A stretch of 54,580 nucleotides of DNA from Xenophilus sp. L33 (GTDB lineage: Bacteria > Pseudomonadota > Gammaproteobacteria > Burkholderiales > Burkholderiaceae_C). The position numbers were made by a program, and so were the translations under genes. Shown here in pieces: positions 25,083-33,278 of the stretch (within the stretch, counting starts at the first letter, position 1; every line of letters starts with the position of its first letter). The notes below the pieces were generated by a model. It saw nothing but the letters and a program-made list of their open reading frames with translations, did not search any database and was not told the origin of the DNA. The stretch lies in contig NZ_LMUW01000207.1 of the NCBI RefSeq assembly GCF_009765735.1, forward strand, positions 272,046 to 326,625, written 5' to 3'.

Positions 25083-25927
25083 AATTCGATCCGCTCGGCA
25101 ATACATCCGGTGCCTCCTTGGGCACCGCCATCGCGCAGCCGTCCCGCCCGAACGCGATCCGCCTCGAAACCGTCTGCAAGTCGTTCGGCGTCGACGCCGC
25201 CGCGGTACGCGCCCTAGCCGGCATCGACCTCGAGGTGCGCGACGGCGAGTTCCTCGCCATCCTCGGACCGTCGGGCTGCGGCAAGTCAACCTTGTTGCAG
25301 ATCATGGCCGGGCTGATGCCGGCGGACGGCGGCCGGGTGCTGTTCGGCGGCCTGCCGGTGACAGGTCCGCCGCAGGGTATGGTCTACCTGTTCCAGCAGT
25401 ACGCGAAGTCGCTGCTGCCCTGGCGCGACGTCGCGGCCAACGTCGCCCTGGCCTTCGAGGGCCGTGCGCGCAGGACCCGGCGCGAGCTGCGCGCCCGCGC
25501 CGCCGACTACCTTGCGATGGTTGGCCTGGCCGGCTTCGAGAAGCATTTCCCGTGGCAGCTCTCCGGCGGCATGCAGCAACGGGTGGCAATCGCACGGGCG
25601 CTGGCCGCCGAGCCGAAGGTGCTGCTGCTCGACGAGCCCTTCAGCGCAGTCGACGCGCTCACCCGGGTCGAGTTGCAGGCGCTGGTGCTGCAACTGCGCC
25701 AGGCCCACGGGCTCACCGTGGTGCTGGTGACCCACGACGTCGACGAGGCAGTGTTCCTGGCCGACCGCATCGCCATCCTGTCGCGGCGCCCGACGGTGGT
25801 CGAGGACCTCATCGAGACCGGCATCGATCAGCCGCGCGATTCGATTGCCACCCGCGAACAGCCGCGCTTCCTGTCGCTGCGCCATTCGCTGATGGAAAGG
25901 CTGCTGCACCGGGAGCCGGCGCAGTGA
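25079..25927 (+). CDS. ABC transporter ATPase, NitT/TauT type
   Basis: A 282-residue ATPase of the nitrate/sulfonate/taurine importer class. Walker A GPSGCGKST at 63-71, Q-loop Gln at about 106 (LFQQYAKSLLPW), signature LSGGMQQR at 161-168, Walker B VLLLDEPF at 181-188, and switch His219 (VTHDVDEA). Its start overlaps the amidase stop and its stop overlaps the first permease start, so four genes are coupled. The cognate receptor is probably the protein encoded at 30946-31926. Confidence 0.95.
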   Translation: MKFDPLGNTSGASLGTAIAQPSRPNAIRLETVCKSFGVDAAAVRALAGIDLEVRDGEFLAILGPSGCGKSTLLQIMAGLMPADGGRVLFGGLPVTGPPQGMVYLFQQYAKSLLPWRDVAANVALAFEGRARRTRRELRARAADYLAMVGLAGFEKHFPWQLSGGMQQRVAIARALAAEPKVLLLDEPFSAVDALTRVELQALVLQLRQAHGLTVVLVTHDVDEAVFLADRIAILSRRPTVVEDLIETGIDQPRDSIATREQPRFLSLRHSLMERLLHREPAQ

Positions 25928-26691
25928 AGGCGCTGGCACCGGAACGCTGGCTGCCCGGCACGGTCGCGGTCGCTGCGATGCTTGGCTTGTGGGAGGCCTC
26001 GGTGCGCGGTGGCCTGGTGTCCGCCGTCCTGCTGCCCGCGCCTTCGGACATTGCGGCCACGCTCGGCAGCATCCTTCGCTCCGAAGCCGTCGTCGCGCCG
26101 CTGCTGCAGACCCTCGCGCTGATGAGCGCCGGCTATTCGATCGCCTGCGTGTTCGGCGTCGCGCTCGGCCTCGCGATGGGCCGCAGCGACGCGATCTATC
26201 GCCTGTTCGAGCCACTGGTCGAAGGCCTGAGGCCGATCCCGAAGCCGGCGCTGATCCCCCCGCTTTTCCTGTTCCTCGGCATCGGCCTGCCGACGATGCT
26301 CTTCATCGTTGCGCTGGCCGCCTTCTTCCCGGTGCTGATCAACACCGTGCAGGGCGTGCGCGGCATCGATCCGGTGCTGCTTGGCACCGCGCGCACCTTG
26401 CGGCTTTCGCGCACCCGGACCGTGGTGAAGATCGTGCTGCCGGCGGCGCTGCCGATGATCGCCACCGGCATGCGCATCAGCCTTGGCCTGGCACTGAGCC
26501 TGGTGGTGGTAGCCGAGATGCTGGCCGGCGAGAACGGCGTCGGCTTTCTGATCCTCGACATGCAGCGTTCTTTCCAGATCCAGCGCATGTATGCGTGGCT
26601 GGCGGTACTGGCCGCCCTGGGGCTGGTCCTCAACACGTCGTTCGAATGGGCCGAGCGACGTCTACTTCCTTGGCGAGAACACCAATCATGA
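25924..26691 (+). CDS. ABC transporter permease 1, NitT/TauT type
   Basis: A 255-residue inner-membrane permease. The GTG start overlaps the ATPase stop (GTGA). About six membrane helices are visible (WLPGTVAVAAMLGLWEA, LIPPLFLFLGIGLPTMLFIV, ALSLVVVAEMLAG). The EAA-type coupling loop GTARTLRLSRTRTVVKIVLP sits at about residues 155-175. It resembles the second permease closely enough to suggest a heterodimer in the membrane. Confidence 0.93.
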   Translation: MKALAPERWLPGTVAVAAMLGLWEASVRGGLVSAVLLPAPSDIAATLGSILRSEAVVAPLLQTLALMSAGYSIACVFGVALGLAMGRSDAIYRLFEPLVEGLRPIPKPALIPPLFLFLGIGLPTMLFIVALAAFFPVLINTVQGVRGIDPVLLGTARTLRLSRTRTVVKIVLPAALPMIATGMRISLGLALSLVVVAEMLAGENGVGFLILDMQRSFQIQRMYAWLAVLAALGLVLNTSFEWAERRLLPWREHQS

Positions 26692-27467
26692 AGAACCTTC
26701 CTCGAAGCCTTTCGACGAGATCGCGAGACGCTTCCGGCGCGCTGCTGCTGCTCGCGCTGCTCGGCCTGTGGGAAGCCTCGGCCCGCTTCGGCTGGGTCGA
26801 GAGTCGCAACTGGCCGCCCTTCAGCGAGGTGCTGCTGGCGCTCTTGGCCGGATTTCGGTCGGGCGAACTGCCGATGCTGCTGGCCGACACGGTCGGCTTC
26901 ATGGCAACGGGCTTCGCCGCCGGCAGCGTGGCTGGCGTCGCGGCTGGATTGATGCTTGGCCTCTCGCCGCTGCTGCGCCGGGCCTTCGATCCGCTGGTCG
27001 AGACCTTGCGGCCGATACCGATCGCGGCGATCGTGCCGCCACTGATCCTGTTCCTCGGCGTCGGCGACGCGCTGAAGATCTTCACGGTCGCCTTCAGCAC
27101 CTTCTTCCCGGTACTGCTCAACACCTTGGCCGGCGTGCGCGACGGCAGCCCGGTGCTGCGCCAGGCCGCACGTACGCTGCGTCTCGGCCGCACGGCCACC
27201 TTGTGCAAGATCGTCTTGCCGGGCGCGCTGCCGGCTATCTTCGCCGGCCTGCGTACCAGCCTGGGCATCGCGTTGGTGGTGGCGATCATCGCGGAGATGG
27301 TGGCCGGCGCCAGCGGCGTCGGCTACTTCATCGTCCAGGCCCAGTACGCGATGCAGCCGGCGCCCATGTATGCGGCGGTGCTCTGCCTGGCGCTGGCCGG
27401 CTACTCGCTCAACCGCCTGGTGCTGGGCATCGAGCGGCGCGCCCTGCCCTGGCACGGCGCGGCCTGA
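26688..27467 (+). CDS. ABC transporter permease 2, NitT/TauT type
   Basis: A 259-residue permease whose ATG overlaps the stop of permease 1. The same architecture and a matching coupling loop (QAARTLRLGRTATLCKIVLP) show it is a paralogue of permease 1. Most transporters of this class use a single permease as a homodimer; two adjacent genes imply a heterodimer or alternative pairing. It ends convergently with the FAD oxidoreductase gene, with 18 bases between. Confidence 0.93.
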   Translation: MKNLPRSLSTRSRDASGALLLLALLGLWEASARFGWVESRNWPPFSEVLLALLAGFRSGELPMLLADTVGFMATGFAAGSVAGVAAGLMLGLSPLLRRAFDPLVETLRPIPIAAIVPPLILFLGVGDALKIFTVAFSTFFPVLLNTLAGVRDGSPVLRQAARTLRLGRTATLCKIVLPGALPAIFAGLRTSLGIALVVAIIAEMVAGASGVGYFIVQAQYAMQPAPMYAAVLCLALAGYSLNRLVLGIERRALPWHGAA

Positions 27468-27485
27468 AGGCCGCACGCCCTCGGA

Positions 27486-28781
27486 TCAGCGCGTCGCCGG
27501 CGCCGGATCGCGGCGCTCGATGTTGTCGCGGACCGCGGCCTGCACTCGCTCGGCGTCCAGCGCATGCAAGTCGTCGCCGCCCAGCGCTGCGGCCGCGGCC
27601 GCAGCGGCGCCCATCGCCATGCACGGACCGATGACCCGGATCGCACCAAGGGCGAAGGGCTCCGCGTCGATACAGCGCCCGGCCGCGACCAGGTTGCGCA
27701 GATCGCGCGAGATCATCGAGGACAACGGAATCCAGCTCAGGTGACCCGCTTCGAAGGTCTCCCAATGCACGCCTTCGGCGCTGCCATGGAATTCGATCGG
27801 CCACGCACATCGGCCGATGGCGTCGGCCGGCCGCACGCCGGTGCGCAACTGCGCGGTCTCGAGCGTGCGCAAGGCGGCGATGCTGCGGGTCTGGCGCACG
27901 CCCGGCTGGCCAATGGCCAGCACGCGTGCGCGGCCGAAGGCGCCGGGGAATTCACCGCGCAGGAAGTCCATCACGCGCGCGACGCTGTCATGAGCCTGCA
28001 GCGCCACGGCCGACATGCCGATCGCTTCGAGCGGCGTGCGAAAGTGGGTGAGGTTCACCAGGCAGAGATCGCGGCCGGGGAACTCGAAGACGAAGCCGTC
28101 GAGGCGCTCCAGGCCGTAGCGCCCGGCGACCTGCTCCAGCCGCTCGATCACGACGGCACGCGAGGGCACCGGCGCGTCGACCTGCGTGATCGAGAACATG
28201 TGGGTGCCGAAGACTTCCTGCTCGGCCTGCTGCAGCGTGGCGCCGGCCAGCACGGCTAGGGCGGCATCGCCGCTGGCATCGACGAAGGTGGTGGCCGCGA
28301 TGTCCAGCGCGCCGTAGCGGGTCTGCACGACGACGGCGCGTAGCCGGTCGCCGTCGCGCTCGGCATGGACCAGCACTGCGCCGAGCAGCACGGTCACGCC
28401 CGCCCTCAGCAGGTGGCGTGCGTAACTGGCAGCCAGCACCTGCTCGTCGTAGAGGCCGATGACGGTGCCCCGGCCGCGCCGCCAGCCGATCGCGCCGGCG
28501 CGCGCCAGATCGTCGAGCACGTCGCCCGCCAGGCCGTAGCTCAACTGGTACGGCGCGACGCCGTCGGAAAAGAAGCCGCAGAGCGTCCCGATCAGGCCGT
28601 TGACCGATTGGCCGCCGATCTGCGGCAGGCTGTCGACCAGCACCACCCGCAGGCCCCGCCGTCCGGCTTCGACCGCGGCCGAGACGCCGGCGGCTCCGGC
28701 GCCGATCACGCAGACATCGGCCACGAGCCGCTGGGCCGGCATGTTGCCGGCAACAAATTCGTTGCGACGCGGCTCCTTCAT
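27486..28781 (-). CDS. FAD-dependent oxidoreductase (FAD_oxidored family)
   Basis: A 431-residue flavoprotein. The ATG complementary to 28779-28781 overlaps the hydrolase stop, and GGAGG lies 10 bases upstream. The Rossmann motif GAGAAG is at 27-32 with acidic Asp50 after the second strand. GGQSVNGLIGTLCGFF near residue 60 and FVDASGDAALAVLAGA in the middle match the FAD_oxidored (PF12831) group, whose members act on small organic acids or alcohols. The C-terminus has RNLVAAGRCIDAEPFALGAI, the last FAD contact. It probably works on the product released by the hydrolase or amidase; the substrate is unknown. Confidence 0.87.
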   Translation of the reverse strand: MKEPRRNEFVAGNMPAQRLVADVCVIGAGAAGVSAAVEAGRRGLRVVLVDSLPQIGGQSVNGLIGTLCGFFSDGVAPYQLSYGLAGDVLDDLARAGAIGWRRGRGTVIGLYDEQVLAASYARHLLRAGVTVLLGAVLVHAERDGDRLRAVVVQTRYGALDIAATTFVDASGDAALAVLAGATLQQAEQEVFGTHMFSITQVDAPVPSRAVVIERLEQVAGRYGLERLDGFVFEFPGRDLCLVNLTHFRTPLEAIGMSAVALQAHDSVARVMDFLRGEFPGAFGRARVLAIGQPGVRQTRSIAALRTLETAQLRTGVRPADAIGRCAWPIEFHGSAEGVHWETFEAGHLSWIPLSSMISRDLRNLVAAGRCIDAEPFALGAIRVIGPCMAMGAAAAAAAALGGDDLHALDAERVQAAVRDNIERRDPAPATR

Positions 28782-29782
28782 GCGGGCTGCCTCCGGGTTG
28801 CCGATGTCGCCGCCGACCCCGTCGCCAGGCCCGCGGCCACTTCGGACAGGACCCCTAGCAGGGCCCGCGGGGCGGTGACGAATGACGAATGACCGCTCTG
28901 CAACGTGTGCACCCGAGTCGGCCGCGCCGGCACGAAAGCATCGGCTTCGGCGACGAAGCGGCGCGCCAGCGCCACTGGCACCGCCTGGTCTTGCGTGCAA
29001 AGCACGTAGTGACGTTCGATGGAACCCCAGCGCGCCGGTGTCAGCGTGATCGGCGTCACAGCTGGCTTGACCGGCATGTCCGGTGTCAGCAGGTTGGCGG
29101 CGGCCTCGAAATCGGTCTCGGTCGCGTCGTTGTAGAAGGCCTCCCGCAGAGCTTCGCGATAGACCGCGTCCTCGCGGCGAGGGTCGATGCGAAAGGCGCC
29201 GGTCTTGAACGGGTCGCCGAGCAGCACTGGGTTCACCCGTGCATCCGCGCCCTCGGGATAGCCGAAGTAGGCCCCGCCGGGCACGCCCGAGGCGGGCATG
29301 CTGGCGGCCAGGTAGACCAGCGCGTCGATCTTTTCGGGCGCCCGCTCGCCGACCGCATTCAGCACCACGCCACCCATGCTGTGTCCCAGAACCACGACCT
29401 TGTCATGGCCGGTGGCACGCAGTCCGTCGATGCTCTCGAGGATGCGGGTCACGTAGTCGTCGAGCGTGATGGCGGCGATCGGCGATGGCTCGCCGGCCAG
29501 CGACGCGTCGCCCGAGCGCGCCAGGTAGGCGGCCGGGAAGCGCGCCTCGAGCCCGTGCCCCGGCAGGTCGCGAGCGATCACGCGATGGCCTTGCGCCGCC
29601 AGCGCTGGCGCCACGCGCTCGAAGCACCAGGCGCCGTGCCAGCCGCCGTGCACCAGCACGAAGGCGACGCCGCTGCGGCGTGCGGTCGCCGCGGGGGCCG
29701 ACACGGCACCGAGGGCGATGCCGGCACCGGCACACAGGCCGGCGGCGGATTTAAGGATCTGTCTCTTGTGCAGGTCGGGCAT
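28778..29782 (-). CDS. Exported alpha/beta hydrolase
   Basis: A 334-residue alpha/beta hydrolase. The N-terminus has a KR-containing, Tat-like or Sec signal (HKRQILKSAAGLCAGAGIAL, cleavage near SAPAA). The oxyanion segment is LVHGGWHGAWCF, the nucleophile is Ser in LGHSMGGVV, and the final His in LQSGHSSFVTAP. The HGG-xxGxWxW pattern is that of the methyl-ketone/salicylate-esterase-like branch, which act on small esters. Export suggests it processes a substrate before uptake. The gene is divergent from LysR 29956 across the palindromic site at 29873. Confidence 0.88.
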   Translation of the reverse strand: MPDLHKRQILKSAAGLCAGAGIALGAVSAPAATARRSGVAFVLVHGGWHGAWCFERVAPALAAQGHRVIARDLPGHGLEARFPAAYLARSGDASLAGEPSPIAAITLDDYVTRILESIDGLRATGHDKVVVLGHSMGGVVLNAVGERAPEKIDALVYLAASMPASGVPGGAYFGYPEGADARVNPVLLGDPFKTGAFRIDPRREDAVYREALREAFYNDATETDFEAAANLLTPDMPVKPAVTPITLTPARWGSIERHYVLCTQDQAVPVALARRFVAEADAFVPARPTRVHTLQSGHSSFVTAPRALLGVLSEVAAGLATGSAATSATRRQPA

Positions 29783-29872
29783 GGTGGCCTGGGTCCGTTC
29801 GGACGAGTCTTTGGTGCGGACCAGTGTTCACGGCACGCACCGCAGCGTCAAACGGCGTCGGCGATCGCGCCC

Positions 29873-29887
29873 ATTGCGTTTCGCAAT
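29873..29887. promoter_or_regulatory. LysR-type site, copy 2 (perfect palindrome)
   Basis: ATTGCG-TTT-CGCAAT, a perfect palindrome containing T-N11-A, in the 173-base divergent region between the hydrolase and LysR genes. The adjacent GGGCGCGATCGCC (read on the minus strand) resembles the CGATCG block next to the other two copies. This is the best candidate autoregulatory site of the LysR protein. Confidence 0.72.
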
Positions 29888-29955
29888 AGACTGCGCGGGC
29901 CCGCTGCGACAGAGTCGCCGTCGCCCTCTTCACTCGCGCACCTGCGCACCCGCCC

Positions 29956-30921
29956 ATGTCCAAGCTCGATCTCGAATGGCTGGCCGTCTTCGACCAGGTC
30001 TACGAAACCCGCAGCGTGTCGCGCGCGGCCGAGAACCTGGGCATCGCCCAGGCGACCGCCAGCATCGCGCTCAACAAGCTGCGCCTGCATTTCGATGATC
30101 GCCTCTTCAGCCGCACGCCGGCCGGCATGCAACCCACCAGCTTCGCCATGGAATTGCGACCCTCGCTGCGCAAGGTGACCGAGATCCTTGCTCAGTCGCA
30201 GAAATCGCACAGTGCCTTCGCACCCGGCCGATCGACCCGCAGCTTTCGCCTGTGCATGACCGACATTCGGCAGGTCGTGATGCTGCCCCGCTTGGTGAAC
30301 CACCTGCGGCAGGTGGCACCGGGAATTCGTCTCGAGGTGCAGGCGATCGACGAGCACAGCCCACGGCTCATGGAGGAGGGCCAACTCGAACTGGCTGTCG
30401 GCTATATGCCTCAGCTGGATACCGGTTTCTTCCAGCGCACCTTGTTCGACGAAGATTTCGTCTGCTTGGTCTCGGTCGATCATCCGCGCATCGGCCGACT
30501 CGCGAACGGGTCGGGGCGCACGCGTGACAAGGTCAAGTCGAAAACGGAATCGCCTTTGACTCGCGCCGCCTTCCTGGCCGAAGGCCAGGTCTTCGTGACG
30601 ATGTCGGGCACCGGCCCGTCAATCGTCGAGAAGACACTCGCGGCCAAGCGCCTGAAGCCGGACGTCGCATTGCGGGTGCCGAGCTTCCTCGGCGTCGCCC
30701 GCATCGTGGCCGCGACCGAATTCCTGGTCGTGGTGCCGCGCAGCCTCGGCGAGGCCTTCGCAGACCAGGACCGGGTCAAGGTGTTGGCGGCGCCGATCGA
30801 TTTCCCAGCGTATTCGGTGCGCCTGCACTGGCACGAGCGGGTTCATGCGGACCCCGGCAATGTGTGGCTGCGCCAGCAGATCGCCGAGCTGTTCGCGCGC
30901 GAGCGGACTCTGAAGCCCTGA
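29956..30921 (+). CDS. LysR-type regulator
   Basis: A 321-residue LysR regulator. The winged helix-turn-helix at residues 4-63 (EWLAVFDQVYETRSVSRAAE, then ASIALNKLRLHFDDRLF) is canonical, and the effector domain follows with LEVQAIDEHSPRLMEEGQLE and LVVVPRSLGEAF. The sensor region resembles regulators of aromatic-acid and nitro-aromatic pathways (NahR/LinR/DntR-like group). The three palindromic sites at 23473, 29873 and 32384 make it the likely activator of the amidase-transport, hydrolase and receptor operons. Confidence 0.93.
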   Translation: MSKLDLEWLAVFDQVYETRSVSRAAENLGIAQATASIALNKLRLHFDDRLFSRTPAGMQPTSFAMELRPSLRKVTEILAQSQKSHSAFAPGRSTRSFRLCMTDIRQVVMLPRLVNHLRQVAPGIRLEVQAIDEHSPRLMEEGQLELAVGYMPQLDTGFFQRTLFDEDFVCLVSVDHPRIGRLANGSGRTRDKVKSKTESPLTRAAFLAEGQVFVTMSGTGPSIVEKTLAAKRLKPDVALRVPSFLGVARIVAATEFLVVVPRSLGEAFADQDRVKVLAAPIDFPAYSVRLHWHERVHADPGNVWLRQQIAELFARERTLKP

Positions 30922-30945
30922 GCGAGTCCGGCGTGTTCGAGCCTC

Positions 30946-31926
30946 TCAGTCGGCGAGCACTTCCCGGTCGACGTAGCGGTCGACGTCCGGCAGCTTGTCG
31001 AGCATGCCGTTGTCGCGCATCAGCTCGGCGGTCTTTCGGATCTGCGCCACCTCGACCTGCGTCGGCATCGGCGGCAGCGTGATCTGCTCCAGCACCGGCA
31101 GCGGCAGCCGCGTGAAATCGGCCACCGCCTGCAACGCCTCCTTCGATTGCAGGTGGGCGTCGTACCAGTCGACGCCGCGCCGCAAGGCCTTGGCGAACTT
31201 GCGCACCGTATCGGGGTTCTGGCTTGCGAACTTGCGGCTGGTGAGATAGCCGCCGGCATCGGCACCCGGCTGCACTTCGTTGAAGGGCGAGCCGGCGACC
31301 GCCAGGTCGGCGCCGCGCAGCGCGGCGCTCTTGAAGGGCTCGACCATGAAGGCCATGTCGACGTTGCGCCGCCGCACCGCGTCTTCCATCTGCGGGAAAG
31401 GCACCTCCCGAAAGGCGACCTTGGCCGGATCGCCGCCGCGTGCCTTGACCCAGGCACGCGCATAGAGCCAGACGATGCTGTTGCGGTTGTTGACCCCGAT
31501 CGACTTGCCTTCCAGCTCGGCCGCGGTCTTGAAGACCTCGCCCTTGCGGCCCACCATCTCGGTGGTCGGCGCCTGCGGCAGCATCTTGGCGCCGGGCGCG
31601 ATCAGGGCCACGTCCAGCCCCTGGTTGAAGGCCAGCAGCCCGGAGACGGTGTTGCTGTGCACGATGTCGAAGGCCCCGCCGACCAGCCCCGGGATGCCGA
31701 CCGCGCCGCCGCTGGAAACGCTGGTGTCGACAGTCAGGCCTTCGTCGGCGAAGTAGCCTTGCCCGATCGCGACCATCAGCGGCACGCAATCGACGATCAC
31801 CTGGACGTTGACCCGCAGCTTGACCGGCTCGGCGGCAGGCGTCGCTCCGGCCAGCAGCGCGCCGCAGCCTGCGAGCGCGAAGCGCAGCGCCTGGCGGCGC
31901 GAAGCGAAGTCGTCTTGCGCTTTCAT
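30946..31926 (-). CDS. ABC solute-binding protein, NMT1/TauA type
   Basis: A 326-residue periplasmic receptor. The signal region contains SRRQALRFALAGCGALLAG, which has both a twin-arginine pair and an LAGC lipobox. The body has the NMT1/THI5-like fold (VPLMVAIGQGYFADEGLTVD, then GAVGIPGLVGGAFDIVHSN and VVGRKGEVFKTAAELEGKSI). It is probably the receptor for the ABC transporter at 25079-27467, which has no receptor gene of its own. It follows the DUF1330 gene by two bases. Confidence 0.9.
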   Translation of the reverse strand: MKAQDDFASRRQALRFALAGCGALLAGATPAAEPVKLRVNVQVIVDCVPLMVAIGQGYFADEGLTVDTSVSSGGAVGIPGLVGGAFDIVHSNTVSGLLAFNQGLDVALIAPGAKMLPQAPTTEMVGRKGEVFKTAAELEGKSIGVNNRNSIVWLYARAWVKARGGDPAKVAFREVPFPQMEDAVRRRNVDMAFMVEPFKSAALRGADLAVAGSPFNEVQPGADAGGYLTSRKFASQNPDTVRKFAKALRRGVDWYDAHLQSKEALQAVADFTRLPLPVLEQITLPPMPTQVEVAQIRKTAELMRDNGMLDKLPDVDRYVDREVLAD

Positions 31927-31928
31927 CC

Positions 31929-32297
31929 TCAACCCCAGACGACCGCGCCGTCCTTGTCGACACCGAGGTCGCGCGGACCATCCGGCCCGGTCGCGGCCGA
32001 GTCGACGCCCTGGATCGCGATTGCGCGGGCCGGCTTGCCGGCGGTGCCGGCCAGTCGCGTGCGCTTGAGGCGCTGGTTGGGCTCGGAGTGGTAGTAGCGC
32101 TCGACCGCATCGAGGTCCGGGAACTCGATGACGATCAGGCGGCCCGGATGCCAGTCGCCTTCGATCGGCCGGTAGTTGTTGCCGCGCACCAGGAAGCGGC
32201 CACCGGCGGCGACCACGTACTCGGTGGCGGCGCGTTCGTACTCCGCAAGGCTGGGGCCGTCCTCGACGCTGAGTTCGATCACGAAATAGGCTGGCAT
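31929..32297 (-). CDS. DUF1330 protein
   Basis: A 122-residue protein starting at the ATG complementary to 32295-32297, with AGGAAGG upstream. DUF1330 (a ferredoxin-like dimeric fold) is recognised by PAYFVIELSVEDGPSLAEYE, RFLVRGNNYRPIEGDWHPGR, and the IEFPDLDAVERYYHSEPNQ helix. These proteins usually accompany catabolic enzymes; a role as isomerase or binding protein is possible but unproven. It is the first gene after the LysR-type site at 32384. Confidence 0.85.
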   Translation of the reverse strand: MPAYFVIELSVEDGPSLAEYERAATEYVVAAGGRFLVRGNNYRPIEGDWHPGRLIVIEFPDLDAVERYYHSEPNQRLKRTRLAGTAGKPARAIAIQGVDSAATGPDGPRDLGVDKDGAVVWG

Positions 32298-32383
32298 TGC
32301 TTGGACCTTCCTGGTGTGTGTTGCGAGCGGCCAGTTTCGTGGCGGGCAGCACAAGGCGTCAAACCACCCGGGCGATCGGCCGG

Positions 32384-32398
32384 ATCACGAAACGCAAT
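32384..32398. promoter_or_regulatory. LysR-type site, copy 3
   Basis: On the minus strand this reads ATTGCGTTTCGTGAT, followed by CCGGCCGATCGCCC. It matches copy 1 over most of 29 bases and lies 87 bases before the DUF1330 start, in the gap after the IclR gene. Confidence 0.65.
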
Positions 32399-32406
32399 AC
32401 GGCCGG

Positions 32407-33162
32407 TCAGGCGCGCAGGCCCGCCGGACGTTCCAGCCGACCTTCGACCCGCAGCGATGCGCGCCGCAAGGCATCGGCGATGCGTTGCTGCGCAAGGTCC
32501 GGCGCCTCGCGCGACAGCACGACACTCATGCTACCGAGCAAGCGGCCACCCTGATGGATCGGCATCGCCCAGCCGATCGCATCGGCATCGACCGCGCCTT
32601 CGGTACGGATCACGCCAAGGTTGCGCCAACGGCCGAGTCGCTCCCACAATGCGTCGGCTGCAGACGGCAGGCCGGCCTTGCGCAAGGCCGGCCCATCCTC
32701 GGCAGCGAGCCTGCGAATGGCGTCGCGGTCGAGATGCGCCAGGATCGCGGTCGAGGTCGCGCCGCGATAGAACGGCATCGCGCGGCCGCGTTCGTAGCTC
32801 ACCGATCCCGGGCCGAAACGGCCGGGCACCTGGTCGACGCAGATCACCTTGCGCCCGTGCCAGCGCGCCAGCAAGGTGGTACCGCCGGTGCGCTCTGAGA
32901 GCGTCCGGAGGATTTCCGATGCCGCTGCGATCAAAGGGTCGTGGACCCGGATCTGCCGGTCGAGCTCGACGATCGCCGGGCCGAGCACATATCGACCGGG
33001 CGACGCGGCCTCGACCAGCGCCGCTTGCTCCAGCTCCGCGAGATAGCGGTAGGCGCTGGCGCGCGACACCTTCAGCAAGCGAGCGATGTCGAGCGCACCG
33101 AGTTGTTGCCTGCGGTCGGTGAAAAGCAGCAGGACCTGAAGCACGTTGGCTGTCTTCGCCAT
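32407..33162 (-). CDS. IclR-type regulator
   Basis: A 251-residue IclR regulator starting at the ATG complementary to 33160-33162; codons further upstream are unlikely. The helix-turn-helix (TANVLQVLLLFTDRRQQLGA, then LLKVSRASAYRYLAEL) occupies residues 3-60. The effector domain has TTLLARWHGRKVICVDQVPG and RGATSTAILAHL. It is divergent from the ring-cleavage operon and probably controls it through the palindrome at 33191. Confidence 0.92.
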   Translation of the reverse strand: MAKTANVLQVLLLFTDRRQQLGALDIARLLKVSRASAYRYLAELEQAALVEAASPGRYVLGPAIVELDRQIRVHDPLIAAASEILRTLSERTGGTTLLARWHGRKVICVDQVPGRFGPGSVSYERGRAMPFYRGATSTAILAHLDRDAIRRLAAEDGPALRKAGLPSAADALWERLGRWRNLGVIRTEGAVDADAIGWAMPIHQGGRLLGSMSVVLSREAPDLAQQRIADALRRASLRVEGRLERPAGLRA

Positions 33163-33190
33163 CGATATAGGTTTCCAATCTTTGCTGGAT

Positions 33191-33209
33191 TTTCTCAGAA
33201 ACTGAGAAA
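33191..33209. promoter_or_regulatory. IclR-type operator
   Basis: TTTCTCAG-AAA-CTGAGAAA, a perfect 8-base inverted repeat in the 116-base divergent region between the IclR gene and the extradiol dioxygenase gene. Length and position suit an IclR dimer site. Confidence 0.68.
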
Positions 33210-33278
33210 TGGGTTTGCCGCGTGTAGAGGCGACGGCGATCCTCGGCGCCGACACGACATCGTCCGGAGACACGACTC

